Source of the DNA: Alpinimonas psychrophila
GTDB lineage: Bacteria; Actinomycetota; Actinomycetes; Actinomycetales; Microbacteriaceae
NCBI RefSeq assembly: GCF_014137865.1
Contig: NZ_JACGWU010000002.1
Span: 124,001-188,000 of the forward strand
Direction of reading: 5' to 3'
Length of the DNA: 64,000 nucleotides
Below the pieces are notes generated by a model. The model was not told the origin of the DNA. It made no database searches and saw nothing but the letters and a program-made list of their open reading frames with translations. Positions 56,370-64,000 of the stretch are shown one piece after another; the first letter of the stretch is position 1, and every line of letters begins with the position of its first letter. The position numbers and the translations under genes were made by a program.

Positions 56370-56404
56370 TTGCAACATATGCAATATAGTTGCAGAATAT
56401 GCAA
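56370..56404. promoter_or_regulatory. Two tandem palindromes, candidate IclR operators
   Basis: TTGCA-ACATA-TGCAA (56370-56384) and TTGCA-GAATA-TGCAA (56390-56404) are perfect inverted repeats whose centres are 20 bases apart, about two helical turns. A further TGCAA half-site follows at 56410. They lie in the 192-base divergent region between the kinase operon and the importer operon. They are the best candidate binding sites for the IclR protein of this island, possibly as two dimers. Confidence 0.65.
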
Positions 56405-56523
56405 GAGGATGCAATGCTACCACCGAGACAAACCACATCTACCCCTAGTTCCAAAGGGACGGGTTATTTCCGATGGCACCTCTAGGGCTTTCGTCACACC
56501 GCAAATAACAACTAAGGAGATCG

Positions 56524-57789
56524 ATGATGATCAGCTCAACTTCCCGTCGCATGATGGCGGTCGCCGCAGCATTTGCAATAACAACAGCAGGGCTAAGTGC
56601 ATGTAGCACTAGCGCTGACGCAGATGCTAAATCTGCGACCGAAGGTGGAACCCTAGTATTTTCCAACTGGCAGTGGCTAGAGCCGGGAAGGGGGGAAGTC
56701 ATGTGGGAAGCGGTGAATGGGTATGTCACGGACAACCCAAAGGCCGAATTGGTCAAATCAGAGACTGCGTTTGCTCAGTACGCAGACAAGCTCAACACCC
56801 AGTTGGGCGCAGGATCAGGCCCAGACGTCTTTGTTATCGGAGACAGCCAGTTCGTCACTCTCGCTGAGGCCGGTTTGTTGGAGCCTTTGAACAGTTCGGT
56901 GAGTGGTGTAAAGCTAAACGCATCCAACGATTCCATGGTGTTGGAGGGGGATCAACTTGGCGTTACCTGGGATCAGGTCAGTTATGCATTGCTCGGGAAC
57001 AAGATAGTTATGGAACAAGCAGGATTGACCCAAATGCCAACTACTGTGGATGAGCTTATTGCGGCGAGTAAAGCAATTGAAGCAAACGGCGCAGATGGAT
57101 TTGCAGTGCGCCACCAGATGAACGACTTCGGCGGCTGGTATTTCGATTTCCAGGCTTGGCCCTATGGACAAGGTGGCGCTTGGTCTGACGGCGAGAAGCT
57201 GACAATTGACTCCCCCGCAAATGTCAAAGGAGTCTCTGAGTTCAAGAGAGTGATGGAGGCAGGCATAGTGCCAATCGGCGACGACGCTTCCACATTCCGT
57301 ACAAAATTTAAGGAAAACCAACTTGGCTTCACCATTGACAACAGTGGAGCGGCTGCTTCCTTCGCATCCGGGGGTAAATTGACGGGTGCTGATATTCTTT
57401 CGGCACCGCTACCGTTTCCCTTTTCTGGCCAAAATGAACATCTCATTCTTGCAGTGAACGCTAATAGTAAGAACAAAGAGCTAGCAAAGAACTTTGTGTC
57501 ATGGGTTGTGAGCGAGAGTGGGCAGTCGGCACTTCGACCATCTATGGGCGCTAGCACGATGGCGACCAATATTCCGCTTGAACAAGAGTTTGAAACTGCT
57601 AATCCGTGGGCTGCGACTTACCTTGAGAATGGCAGCAAGTCCCGAAGCGTGCTAATCCCTGGATTCGAAACAGAAACTGTTCCGATCATGCGCATCATCA
57701 TGCAGGCCGTTGAGAGGGTCATAGCAGAGGGCCAGGATCCTCAGGCCGCGCTCAGTCAAGCTCAGCAAGAAGCCGAGGCGGCAAACTAG
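56524..57789 (+). CDS. ABC sugar transporter, substrate-binding lipoprotein
   Basis: This 421-aa family 1 extracellular solute-binding protein captures the sugar outside the membrane. It has a lipoprotein signal with lipobox LSAC (Cys27) and typical internal features: GSGPDVFVIGDSQFVTLAEAGLLEPL and aromatic residues (NDFGGWYFDFQAW) likely lining the sugar site. AAGGAG lies five bases before the ATG. It is the first gene of the rightward operon and is separated from the permeases by a strong hairpin, which usually keeps the binding protein more abundant. Confidence 0.92.
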   Translation: MMISSTSRRMMAVAAAFAITTAGLSACSTSADADAKSATEGGTLVFSNWQWLEPGRGEVMWEAVNGYVTDNPKAELVKSETAFAQYADKLNTQLGAGSGPDVFVIGDSQFVTLAEAGLLEPLNSSVSGVKLNASNDSMVLEGDQLGVTWDQVSYALLGNKIVMEQAGLTQMPTTVDELIAASKAIEANGADGFAVRHQMNDFGGWYFDFQAWPYGQGGAWSDGEKLTIDSPANVKGVSEFKRVMEAGIVPIGDDASTFRTKFKENQLGFTIDNSGAAASFASGGKLTGADILSAPLPFPFSGQNEHLILAVNANSKNKELAKNFVSWVVSESGQSALRPSMGASTMATNIPLEQEFETANPWAATYLENGSKSRSVLIPGFETETVPIMRIIMQAVERVIAEGQDPQAALSQAQQEAEAAN

Positions 57790-57807
57790 CAATCCACACT
57801 AAAAGGT

Positions 57808-57842
57808 GCCCGAGGGTGAAGCCGAACAGCTCCCCCTCGGGC
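57808..57842 (+). terminator. Intercistronic hairpin, partial terminator
   Basis: GCCCGAGGG and CCCTCGGGC form a perfect 9-base stem around a 17-base loop, followed by TTCTATT. With no true U-run it is more likely a partial terminator or an mRNA-stabilising hairpin downstream of the binding-protein message. Confidence 0.65.
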
Positions 57843-57854
57843 TTCTATTGAAAG

Positions 57855-58829
57855 GTGCGTTCTATGCCAGTTTTAGTTGAAGATGAAAAAGACGTTGTGC
57901 ACAATTCCAAATCTTCCCCACGAAAAAACCGACTTAAAAGTCATTCAAGAGGATTTAGCCGATGGGCCGGATACTTATTTATTGCACCAGCGATCATATA
58001 CCTGGCTATTTTTCTTCTTGTCCCTTTTGCGCGAGGGATTCAGTTGAGCTTTACCGACTCCGTCTTAGTCAATCCATCCGGTGGCAGTTTCGTCGGGATC
58101 GAAAATTACGCGAACCTTGTCACCAGCGCTCGATTTTGGAACTCTCTTGGAGCAACCCTCACGTACACTGCAACAACCGTATTTTTTTCTATGTTTGTTG
58201 GAACCACAACGGCAATTCTCGTCAATCGGAAGTTTCGGGGCCGCACGATTGTAAGGGCTATTCTTACCTTCCCATACGCCATGCCGTCGGTCGCCGTCAC
58301 CCTGGTCTTCATCTGGATTTACAATCAATCCGGTGGAATTCTCAATCGAACGACCGGGGCTCTTGGCCTGGGAGAGGTCGGCTGGCTAACTGATCCTTCT
58401 TTCGGGATGTTTTCAGTCGTTGCGACAACGGTGTGGAAGGTCTTTCCTTTTGTAATGTTGGTAATGCTTGCTGCGCTCCAATCTGTACCTGAGGAGCTCT
58501 TCGAGGCCGCTCGAGTGGATGGCGCGGATTCATTAAGCACTTTTAGGTCTATTGTCCTGCCACACCTGATGCCGACAATCAGAGTTGTCGCCCTCCTGAT
58601 GACTATTTGGTCAATTAGAAGGTTCGAAATCATTTTCCTACTGACAGGTGGAGGTCCAGTAGAAAAAACGAACACTCTGGTAATCAATATCTACCAACGA
58701 GCCTTCAGCGAACAGCAACTTGGCGCGGCTGCCGCGATTGCTGTTTTGGGTCTCATCCTCTCCCTTGCCGTCACGGTGGTCTTCTTCCTGGCAGAACGTC
58801 GTGAGAACGTGAAAGAAGGAACCTCATGA
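57855..58829 (+). CDS. ABC sugar transporter permease 1
   Basis: This 324-aa inner-membrane permease has six hydrophobic helices. The ABC-permease EAA loop appears as EELFEAARVDGADSLSTFRSIVLPHLMPT. The N-terminal ~35 residues are charged and cytoplasmic, as in UgpA/MalF-like proteins. It forms the translocation pore with the second permease, whose ATG overlaps its stop by 4 bases. Confidence 0.93.
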   Translation: MRSMPVLVEDEKDVVHNSKSSPRKNRLKSHSRGFSRWAGYLFIAPAIIYLAIFLLVPFARGIQLSFTDSVLVNPSGGSFVGIENYANLVTSARFWNSLGATLTYTATTVFFSMFVGTTTAILVNRKFRGRTIVRAILTFPYAMPSVAVTLVFIWIYNQSGGILNRTTGALGLGEVGWLTDPSFGMFSVVATTVWKVFPFVMLVMLAALQSVPEELFEAARVDGADSLSTFRSIVLPHLMPTIRVVALLMTIWSIRRFEIIFLLTGGGPVEKTNTLVINIYQRAFSEQQLGAAAAIAVLGLILSLAVTVVFFLAERRENVKEGTS

Positions 58830-59659
58830 AAACTCGCAGAGTAGCCGTTCGCGCTCTCACCTTCACTTCGCTTTCAATAACTTTGGTGTTCGCGGCTTTC
58901 CCCGTTTACTGGATGATCAACACGATGCTCGCCACGGATTCAGAGCTTTACCAATCCGGGCAATCGTTCTGGGCTCATCTCGAAAGATTCGGCACAATTC
59001 CTTTTCTTCTAAATGATGTGCCAATATTTAAATGGCTCACGAACTCTTCAATCATCGCGTTCGGTTCGACATTCCTCAGCCTGCTTCTGGCGTTGTTAGG
59101 CGCATACGCTCTCAGCCGGTTTAGATTCCACGGGAAGGGTCTTGCTGGATTCCTGCTCTTCTCGACGCAAATGCTTCCCGAGGCATTTCTAGTAGTGCCC
59201 CTCTTTGCGTTGTTTGGAAGTCTCGGCTTGCTGAATGGCCTCTTAGGTCTCGTCATCGCAAATACGACTTTCACAATGCCAGTTGCTCTTTTCATTATGA
59301 AAAGTGCAATCGACAAGATTCCTTATGAAATCGAAGAGTCGGCGCGGATAGACGGCTGTCCTCGTTATGGGCAACTATCAATGATTGTGCTTCCTTTAAT
59401 CCTCCCGAGCGTTGCGGCAGCGGCCGTCATTTCATTCTTTGACGGCTGGAATGAATTCCTCTTCGCAAATACCTTCATATCCGATTCCGAAATATGGCCG
59501 GCGTCGGTTGGGCTTGCTTCTTTCATCGGGCAGTATTCGACTCCACTCGGAAGCGTCATGACTGCGGCCTTTTTGTTCACGCTTCCTGCCGTCATATTTT
59601 TCTTGATAGTTCAAAGACAAATCGTCAGCGGCCTCACCGCAGGCGCCGTGAAAGGATAG
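58826..59659 (+). CDS. ABC sugar transporter permease 2
   Basis: This 277-aa permease is of the UgpE/MalG type, with six helices. Its EAA loop reads EIEESARIDGCPRYGQLSMIVLPLILPS, the docking site for the ATPase. It starts within the stop of permease 1 (ATGA) and ends 3 bases before the ATPase gene, so the importer genes are tightly coupled. The C-terminal FLIVQRQIVSGLTAGAVKG is the standard ending of this family. Confidence 0.93.
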   Translation: MKTRRVAVRALTFTSLSITLVFAAFPVYWMINTMLATDSELYQSGQSFWAHLERFGTIPFLLNDVPIFKWLTNSSIIAFGSTFLSLLLALLGAYALSRFRFHGKGLAGFLLFSTQMLPEAFLVVPLFALFGSLGLLNGLLGLVIANTTFTMPVALFIMKSAIDKIPYEIEESARIDGCPRYGQLSMIVLPLILPSVAAAAVISFFDGWNEFLFANTFISDSEIWPASVGLASFIGQYSTPLGSVMTAAFLFTLPAVIFFLIVQRQIVSGLTAGAVKG

Positions 59660-59662
59660 TCA

Positions 59663-60841
59663 ATGCCAAGCATCACATTCAAGAATCTCAGCAAGTCTTA
59701 CGGCAGCACCCCAATTATTCGCGAATTCACTGCGGACATCGACGACAAAGAATTTCTCGTACTGCTCGGGCCTTCTGGTTGCGGAAAGTCGACAATGCTC
59801 CGCATGATTGCGGGCCTGACCGATATTACCTCTGGCGAATTGCTTTTCGACGGGGAGCTCGTAAACACGCTTGAACCGCGCGCTCGTAATGTCGCCTTTG
59901 TTTTCCAGTCCTATGCCCTTTACCCACATATGACCGTCCAAGAAAACATCGCTTTTCCTCTTATTATGGATCGTTTTAAAGGCTGGTATCACATTCCCAT
60001 ACTCAATTCGATTATGAGACGTGTTCTCGCAAACAGCCCCGATGTCCGCGACCGTGTGACCGAAGTCGCAGAAATGCTCGAGTTGAGGGAGTTGATGAAG
60101 CGGCGCCCGAAAACCCTGTCTGGTGGACAACGTCAACGTGTCGCCGTTGCTCGTGCACTAGTTAGAGATCCTTCTTTGTACCTGCTCGATGAGCCGCTTT
60201 CCAACCTTGACGCAAAACTCCGAACACAGATGCGTGGGGAGATTTCCGCACTATTTAGAAGGGTCTCTAAGTCCTTCGTATATGTGACTCATGACCAAGT
60301 CGAAGCCATGACGATGGCTACCCGCATTATTGTTTTGAATCACGGCGAGGTGCAGCAAATCGGCACCCCCAATGAAATCTATAACAGCCCTTCCAATACC
60401 TTTGTTGCGAGCTTTATCGGAGCACCTGCAATGAATCTAATTCCAGTGACAGTATCTTCTGGTCGAACGGTTATTCGGGATGGCTCCCAGGCGATCAGCG
60501 TCCGATGCGAACAGCCGGACGGTGACTACCTATTGGGCATTCGACCAGAAGTCATAGCTTTGGCAGATGCAGGAACTGCATCCGAGGCTTATGTCACTTC
60601 CTTGGAACACTTGGGGGGCGAAACTGTCATTGGATTTCAATTCAAAAAACCGAGCCAGAGCAACCTCCTTGCCGCTACCGCAGTTTATTCCAATCACTAT
60701 GCGCGAATTCCTGGTCGAATTGAACTCAAACCGGGAAGTGTGCAGGACTTCGATATTAATATCACCGCTGGGGTCTGGTTCGACGAAAAAACCGGGCAAG
60801 CCCTTAACGTCAACTCAGAGGAATTGCAGAGAAAGGAATGA
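59663..60841 (+). CDS. ABC sugar transporter ATP-binding protein
   Basis: This 392-aa ATPase of the MsmK/UgpC type has Walker A GPSGCGKST (36-44), signature LSGGQ (152-156), Walker B YLLDEP (173-178), H-loop His210 and a C-terminal TOBE-like regulatory domain (about 240-385). Between the Q-loop (FQSYALYPHM) and the signature there is an insertion of roughly 20 residues (KGWYHIPILNSIMRRVL, 107-123) absent from standard MsmK proteins. Having its own ATPase makes this importer self-contained. Gaps to both neighbours are 3 bases. Confidence 0.92.
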   Translation: MPSITFKNLSKSYGSTPIIREFTADIDDKEFLVLLGPSGCGKSTMLRMIAGLTDITSGELLFDGELVNTLEPRARNVAFVFQSYALYPHMTVQENIAFPLIMDRFKGWYHIPILNSIMRRVLANSPDVRDRVTEVAEMLELRELMKRRPKTLSGGQRQRVAVARALVRDPSLYLLDEPLSNLDAKLRTQMRGEISALFRRVSKSFVYVTHDQVEAMTMATRIIVLNHGEVQQIGTPNEIYNSPSNTFVASFIGAPAMNLIPVTVSSGRTVIRDGSQAISVRCEQPDGDYLLGIRPEVIALADAGTASEAYVTSLEHLGGETVIGFQFKKPSQSNLLAATAVYSNHYARIPGRIELKPGSVQDFDINITAGVWFDEKTGQALNVNSEELQRKE

Positions 60842-60844
60842 CTC

Positions 60845-61969
60845 TTGGCTTTTTATCAGGACCTCGGGATTAGCACCGTAATCAACGCGAAAGGAACTTT
60901 CACGGCATTGGGGGGTGCCCTTATGTCGGATGAAGTTCTCGCCGCAATGAACGAGGCTGCTCGTTGTTCCATTGACATGCACGAGCTACACATTGCTGCA
61001 GGCAAACGGCTGGCGCAACTCACTCAGAATGAAGCGGCATACGTCACATCCGGTTGTGCTGCCGCCCTGGTATTGGCGGTTCTAGCCATCCGGAATAATG
61101 GCGACCCATCCGGGATTATTTCTTTTCCCGGTCACGCGGAGCGACCTTTTGAAGTTGTCATGCACACGGCACATCGCATCCCATACGATTCCGCGCTGGC
61201 TCTAGCTGGCGCAACGATCCGCCAAATCGGCAATGCTCAGCAAACCTTTGAGTGGGAGTTAGAGGCAGCAATAACCAAGGAAACTGCCGCAGTCCTATAC
61301 GTGCCCGGAACACACCTCGCACAGGTTGCACTGCCGCTTGATGTTGTCGTTGCTATCGCGCACGCCAGAGGCATTCCTGTTGTAGTCGACGCCGCAGCAC
61401 AACTTCCTCCGGTTGAGAATCTCTGGTCCTTTACGCGGGACCAGGGTGCGGATATCGCTGTTTTCTCCGGCGGTAAAGCCCTGGGCGGCCCTCAAGCATC
61501 TGGCCTGATGGTAGGCCGAACTGATTTGATAGAAGCCGCGCGACAGAATGGTGCGCCCTATCAGCGGTGGGCCAGGGCGCTGAAAGTCGGTAAAGAAGAG
61601 ATTGCAGGCCTAATCACCGCCGTATCACGTTTCGTCTCTTTAGACCACAGGGCAGTTCATCAAGACTGGCTGAAGACAGTTCAGAGTTGGCACGCGGCCT
61701 TCGAAGACACTCCTGGAGTAATTGCATCAATCGAACCGACGAATGAAGCGGGTCAGCCAGTTCCCCGTCTACATCTCGGTATCTCCAATCCTGAACGTGC
61801 CCGAAAGGTTTTGGACTTCATAGACGCATCCAATCCTCGTGTAATGGTCCTGCCCGATATGCGCAACGGGCAGCCACATGGGCTCTGGTTGACTCCCGAG
61901 ATTCTCAAAGCTGGAGAGCCAGGGAACGTCCAGAACGTTGTGCTCAGTTCCATAGACCAATCAAAATGA
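60845..61969 (+). CDS. SelA/DgaE-like PLP-dependent lyase
   Basis: This 374-aa fold-type I PLP enzyme resembles the SelA-like family that includes D-glucosaminate-6-phosphate ammonia-lyase DgaE. The PLP lysine is Lys211 in FSGGKALGGPQASGL, Asp182 (VVDAAAQLPP) would bind the pyridine nitrogen, and the start AFYQDLGISTVINAKGT matches the family. It would eliminate ammonia from a 2-amino sugar acid to yield a 2-keto-3-deoxy acid. It starts with TTG 3 bases after the ATPase gene and precedes ridA by 7 bases. It is not a true SelA, as no selenocysteine context exists. Confidence 0.85.
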   Translation: MAFYQDLGISTVINAKGTFTALGGALMSDEVLAAMNEAARCSIDMHELHIAAGKRLAQLTQNEAAYVTSGCAAALVLAVLAIRNNGDPSGIISFPGHAERPFEVVMHTAHRIPYDSALALAGATIRQIGNAQQTFEWELEAAITKETAAVLYVPGTHLAQVALPLDVVVAIAHARGIPVVVDAAAQLPPVENLWSFTRDQGADIAVFSGGKALGGPQASGLMVGRTDLIEAARQNGAPYQRWARALKVGKEEIAGLITAVSRFVSLDHRAVHQDWLKTVQSWHAAFEDTPGVIASIEPTNEAGQPVPRLHLGISNPERARKVLDFIDASNPRVMVLPDMRNGQPHGLWLTPEILKAGEPGNVQNVVLSSIDQSK

Positions 61970-61976
61970 GGAAGAG

Positions 61977-62363
61977 ATGATCAAAAAAGCTGTAACCACT
62001 CTCGCCGCTCCACCACCAACCGGGGCATATAGCCAGGGGATCGCCGGCAATGGTTTCTTCTATACCGCCGGCTTTGGTCCTCAGGATCCCCTTACCGGCG
62101 CCCTCGCTACCAGTGTTGGCGAGCAAACTCGGCAGGTATTGAGGAATATTGAGGCCGTCCTGCAAAGCGCTGGTCTCACGACGGACGATGTTGTCAAGGC
62201 GACGGTGCACCTCCAGGATCTTGAACGTGACTTCGAAGAATATAACTCGTCTTATTCTGAGTTCTTTAAAGAGCCCTACCCTGTTCGAACAACAGTTGGC
62301 TCGCAGCTTAGAGGGATTTTGGTTGAAATAGACGTCGTTGCAGCGTTACCAAAATCTAGATAG
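61977..62363 (+). CDS. ridA: RidA family imine/enamine deaminase
   Basis: RidA proteins hydrolyse the reactive enamines and imines released by PLP ammonia-lyases. The 128-aa sequence has the family opening PPPTGAYSQG (Tyr18), the active-site Arg104 in YPVRTTVGSQL and Glu117 in VEIDVVAAL. Its position 7 bases after the SelA/DgaE-like lyase strongly suggests that it finishes that enzyme's reaction, speeding release of keto acid and ammonia. It may equally be a general protective copy. Confidence 0.9.
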   Translation: MIKKAVTTLAAPPPTGAYSQGIAGNGFFYTAGFGPQDPLTGALATSVGEQTRQVLRNIEAVLQSAGLTTDDVVKATVHLQDLERDFEEYNSSYSEFFKEPYPVRTTVGSQLRGILVEIDVVAALPKSR

Positions 62364-62461
62364 CAACTTTGCCAAATCATCGTAAAGTCATCGCCGCTTC
62401 ATCTCAGCTTGAGGAGCGCGAGTAAGCGATCTCAATTAAACAAAAAGTAAGGGCAGTCAAA

Positions 62462-63619
62462 ATGAAGATCAGATCAGTTCAGGCTATTCCCGCGAGCATT
62501 GCCTACAACCATCGTGAGGTCAGCTTCCAAGTGGCACGCGATGGTGTGTCGGACGTTGTCGTGCGAGTGGAAACGGAAGACGGCACTGTCGGATGGGGAG
62601 AGTCGTGCAGCGGCAGCGACACGGTTTCAATCGTCGCGGCAATAGAAGCGATGTCGGCGTTCGTGGTCGGCCGATCACCGTGGGATGTCGAACGGATGAG
62701 AAAGGATCTATTGCACCATGGACTCTGGCAATTTCGCGAGGGGACAGCCAATTTCGCTTGGGCCGGAATCGACATGGCCCTATGGGACTTGTGCGGTAAG
62801 GACGCTGGTGTGCCGGTCTACAAGCTACTTGGAGGGGCAGTTCGCGACAGCGTCAACTACTTCTACTACCTTTCTTGGGATAATGAAGAAGACATGCGCC
62901 AACAATGCGCGCGTGGCCTTTCCTTGGGGTACGGCGTGTTTTACCTCAAGGTCGGTAGAGATATCGAGGCCGACGTGAAGCGAGTCGCTCTGGTCCGCGA
63001 GATCATCGGCACGAAGCCGTTGCTTCGGTTGGACGCAAATGGCGCTTGGTCTCCTTCCGAAGCCATTTCAAACCTCAGAAAACTCCAAGAGTTTGACATC
63101 GATTTCATGGAGCAACCAGTGAAAGAAAGCCCCCCTGAATTGATGCGGCGGGTTCGGGATAGTGGAATCATGCCGATTGCAGCCAATGAAGGATTGTGGA
63201 CAGAGGCGGATGCCATAAGTCGAATCCTCGCGGAAGTAGCGGACGTCTATTGTTTCAGTCAGTATTGGGTCGGCTCGTTGCGTAATTTCCAGTTCATCGG
63301 TTCGCTTGCCGGCCGACAGGGCGGAACGGTTTGCAAGCACACTCATGGTGAATTTTCTATCGCGGCAACTGCCGCTCACCACGTGCTCCTGACACTGCCG
63401 AAGATCGTGGAAGGCAACCAACAGACAAGCGCCCACATGACCGCCGATCTCTCTGAGGTTCCGATTAAGGACGGCCCTAAATGGGGTTTGCCAATTGCCC
63501 CTGGACTGGGCGTTGAAATCGACCAGGACCAACTTGCTGATGCTTCCGCTAGGTACCAGAGAGACGGTCAGTTTCTCCCTTATCAGTTGGACGACCTCCG
63601 AGCGGGGTGGCGGCTGTGA
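62462..63619 (+). CDS. Mandelate racemase/muconate lactonizing enzyme family protein
   Basis: This 385-aa enolase-superfamily enzyme abstracts a proton next to a carboxylate; sugar-acid dehydratases and racemases are the common activities. Metal ligands are Asp191 (DANGAW), Glu217 (MEQPV) and Glu243 (ANEG). On the second strand the usual KxK motif reads Tyr161-Leu-Lys163, so only one lysine is present. His293 and His295 in KHTHGE may be the opposite base. It lies 98 bases after ridA with its own ribosome site, and ends the recognisable island. Dehydration of an aldonate to KDG is the best guess. Confidence 0.87.
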   Translation: MKIRSVQAIPASIAYNHREVSFQVARDGVSDVVVRVETEDGTVGWGESCSGSDTVSIVAAIEAMSAFVVGRSPWDVERMRKDLLHHGLWQFREGTANFAWAGIDMALWDLCGKDAGVPVYKLLGGAVRDSVNYFYYLSWDNEEDMRQQCARGLSLGYGVFYLKVGRDIEADVKRVALVREIIGTKPLLRLDANGAWSPSEAISNLRKLQEFDIDFMEQPVKESPPELMRRVRDSGIMPIAANEGLWTEADAISRILAEVADVYCFSQYWVGSLRNFQFIGSLAGRQGGTVCKHTHGEFSIAATAAHHVLLTLPKIVEGNQQTSAHMTADLSEVPIKDGPKWGLPIAPGLGVEIDQDQLADASARYQRDGQFLPYQLDDLRAGWRL

Positions 63620-64000
63620 TGCGCTGACGAACTACCGCAAGTTGGTGGCAAGCAGCTTTGGCGGAACGAAATGGGTATACGCCGCCTATGCTGACGGCCC
63701 GAGTCTCTTGTCGATACTGAAGAGAAAATCGCTGCGCGAGTGAATGACCTCGCACACGAACGGTGGCGTGCGCTTCCTAGCGCGTTGTTATCTAAAGGCG
63801 ATCTCGCAGGCCCCCTTTGTGCCTCCGCCAAACGCATTTCTCAACCTAATCGGGCTTCAAATGCTTGTCTGCCAAGTCTTATCAGGCCATTCCAAAGCGG
63901 GCACAGCAAGTGGACCTTGTATCGTCAGTGAGCTTATTTGCGTCTCAGATATCCAGTTCGTGGTTAAAGGAAAAACTGGAAGTCGAACGCTCCGATCGGA
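63620..64000 (+). other. No supportable gene; possible decayed coding remnant
   Basis: This 381-base stretch has no reading frame with a good start and recognisable product. Two plus-strand frames look protein-like and would join if one base shift occurred near 63695: one ends at 63743 (NYRKLVASSFGGTKWVYAAY), and the other opens at 63695 and ends at 63931 (EEKIAARVNDLAHERWRAL). From about 63810 several frames on both strands are open to the window edge. I cannot tell a remnant from chance or name a family. Confidence 0.3.

Overview
The window looks like a chromosomal segment of a high-GC Gram-positive bacterium, most likely an actinobacterium of the family Microbacteriaceae. This rests on conserved blocks such as coaD-DUF177-rpmF-rnc-mutM and leuC-leuD-murA-plsC-gpsA-ddl, on a DUF3515 lipoprotein, an MpaB/DUF2236 protein, a HisN-type phosphatase, an ftsEX operon near prfB, smpB and ssrA, and on several starts without a Shine-Dalgarno site. 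No integrase, transposase, phage gene or CRISPR array was seen. The family assignment is inference.

Layout. 1-3.3 kb holds ketone-body or short-chain acyl-CoA catabolism: a truncated thiolase and both subunits of a succinyl-CoA:3-ketoacid CoA-transferase, divergent from an IclR regulator. 3.3-19.6 kb is housekeeping: an orphan ABC ATPase, mutM, rnc, rpmF, DUF177, coaD, recG, rsmD, thiL, a lipoprotein, a UPF0114 membrane protein, ddl, gpsA, plsC, murA, leuD, leuC and a TerC protein. 19.6-23.5 kb carries tRNA-Glu, a lipid kinase and a nitric-oxide defence unit (hmp, nsrR) beside an unknown lipoprotein, ending at tRNA-Gln. 23.6-37.5 kb is mostly branched-chain amino-acid synthesis (gltX, ilvE, leuB, serA, ilvC, ilvN, ilvB, ilvD), interrupted by a drug-efflux MFS/TetR pair and two small membrane proteins. 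37.5-46.6 kb is accessory: a TIM-barrel isomerase, a VIT metal transporter, MgtA, tRNA-Lys, an aquaporin, HisN, an SDR, an MpaB protein and a TetR-like regulator. 46.7-54 kb has a peroxidase, tmRNA, smpB, ftsX, ftsE, prfB, an MFS exporter and a FemX-like transferase.

54.0-63.6 kb is the most distinctive part: a coherent, less GC-rich catabolic island. A leftward unit encodes a PfkB kinase (KDG-kinase-like), an IclR regulator and a KDPG-aldolase-family enzyme. A divergent rightward unit encodes a complete ABC sugar importer, a SelA/DgaE-like PLP lyase, a RidA imine deaminase and an enolase-superfamily (MR/MLE) enzyme. Between them lie two tandem palindromes, TTGCA-N5-TGCAA, which are the obvious candidate operators. 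I read this as an uptake and degradation route for a sugar acid or amino-sugar acid that converges on 2-keto-3-deoxygluconate, then KDPG, then pyruvate and glyceraldehyde-3-phosphate. The substrate is not determined by the sequence. The last 380 bases hold no gene I can support.
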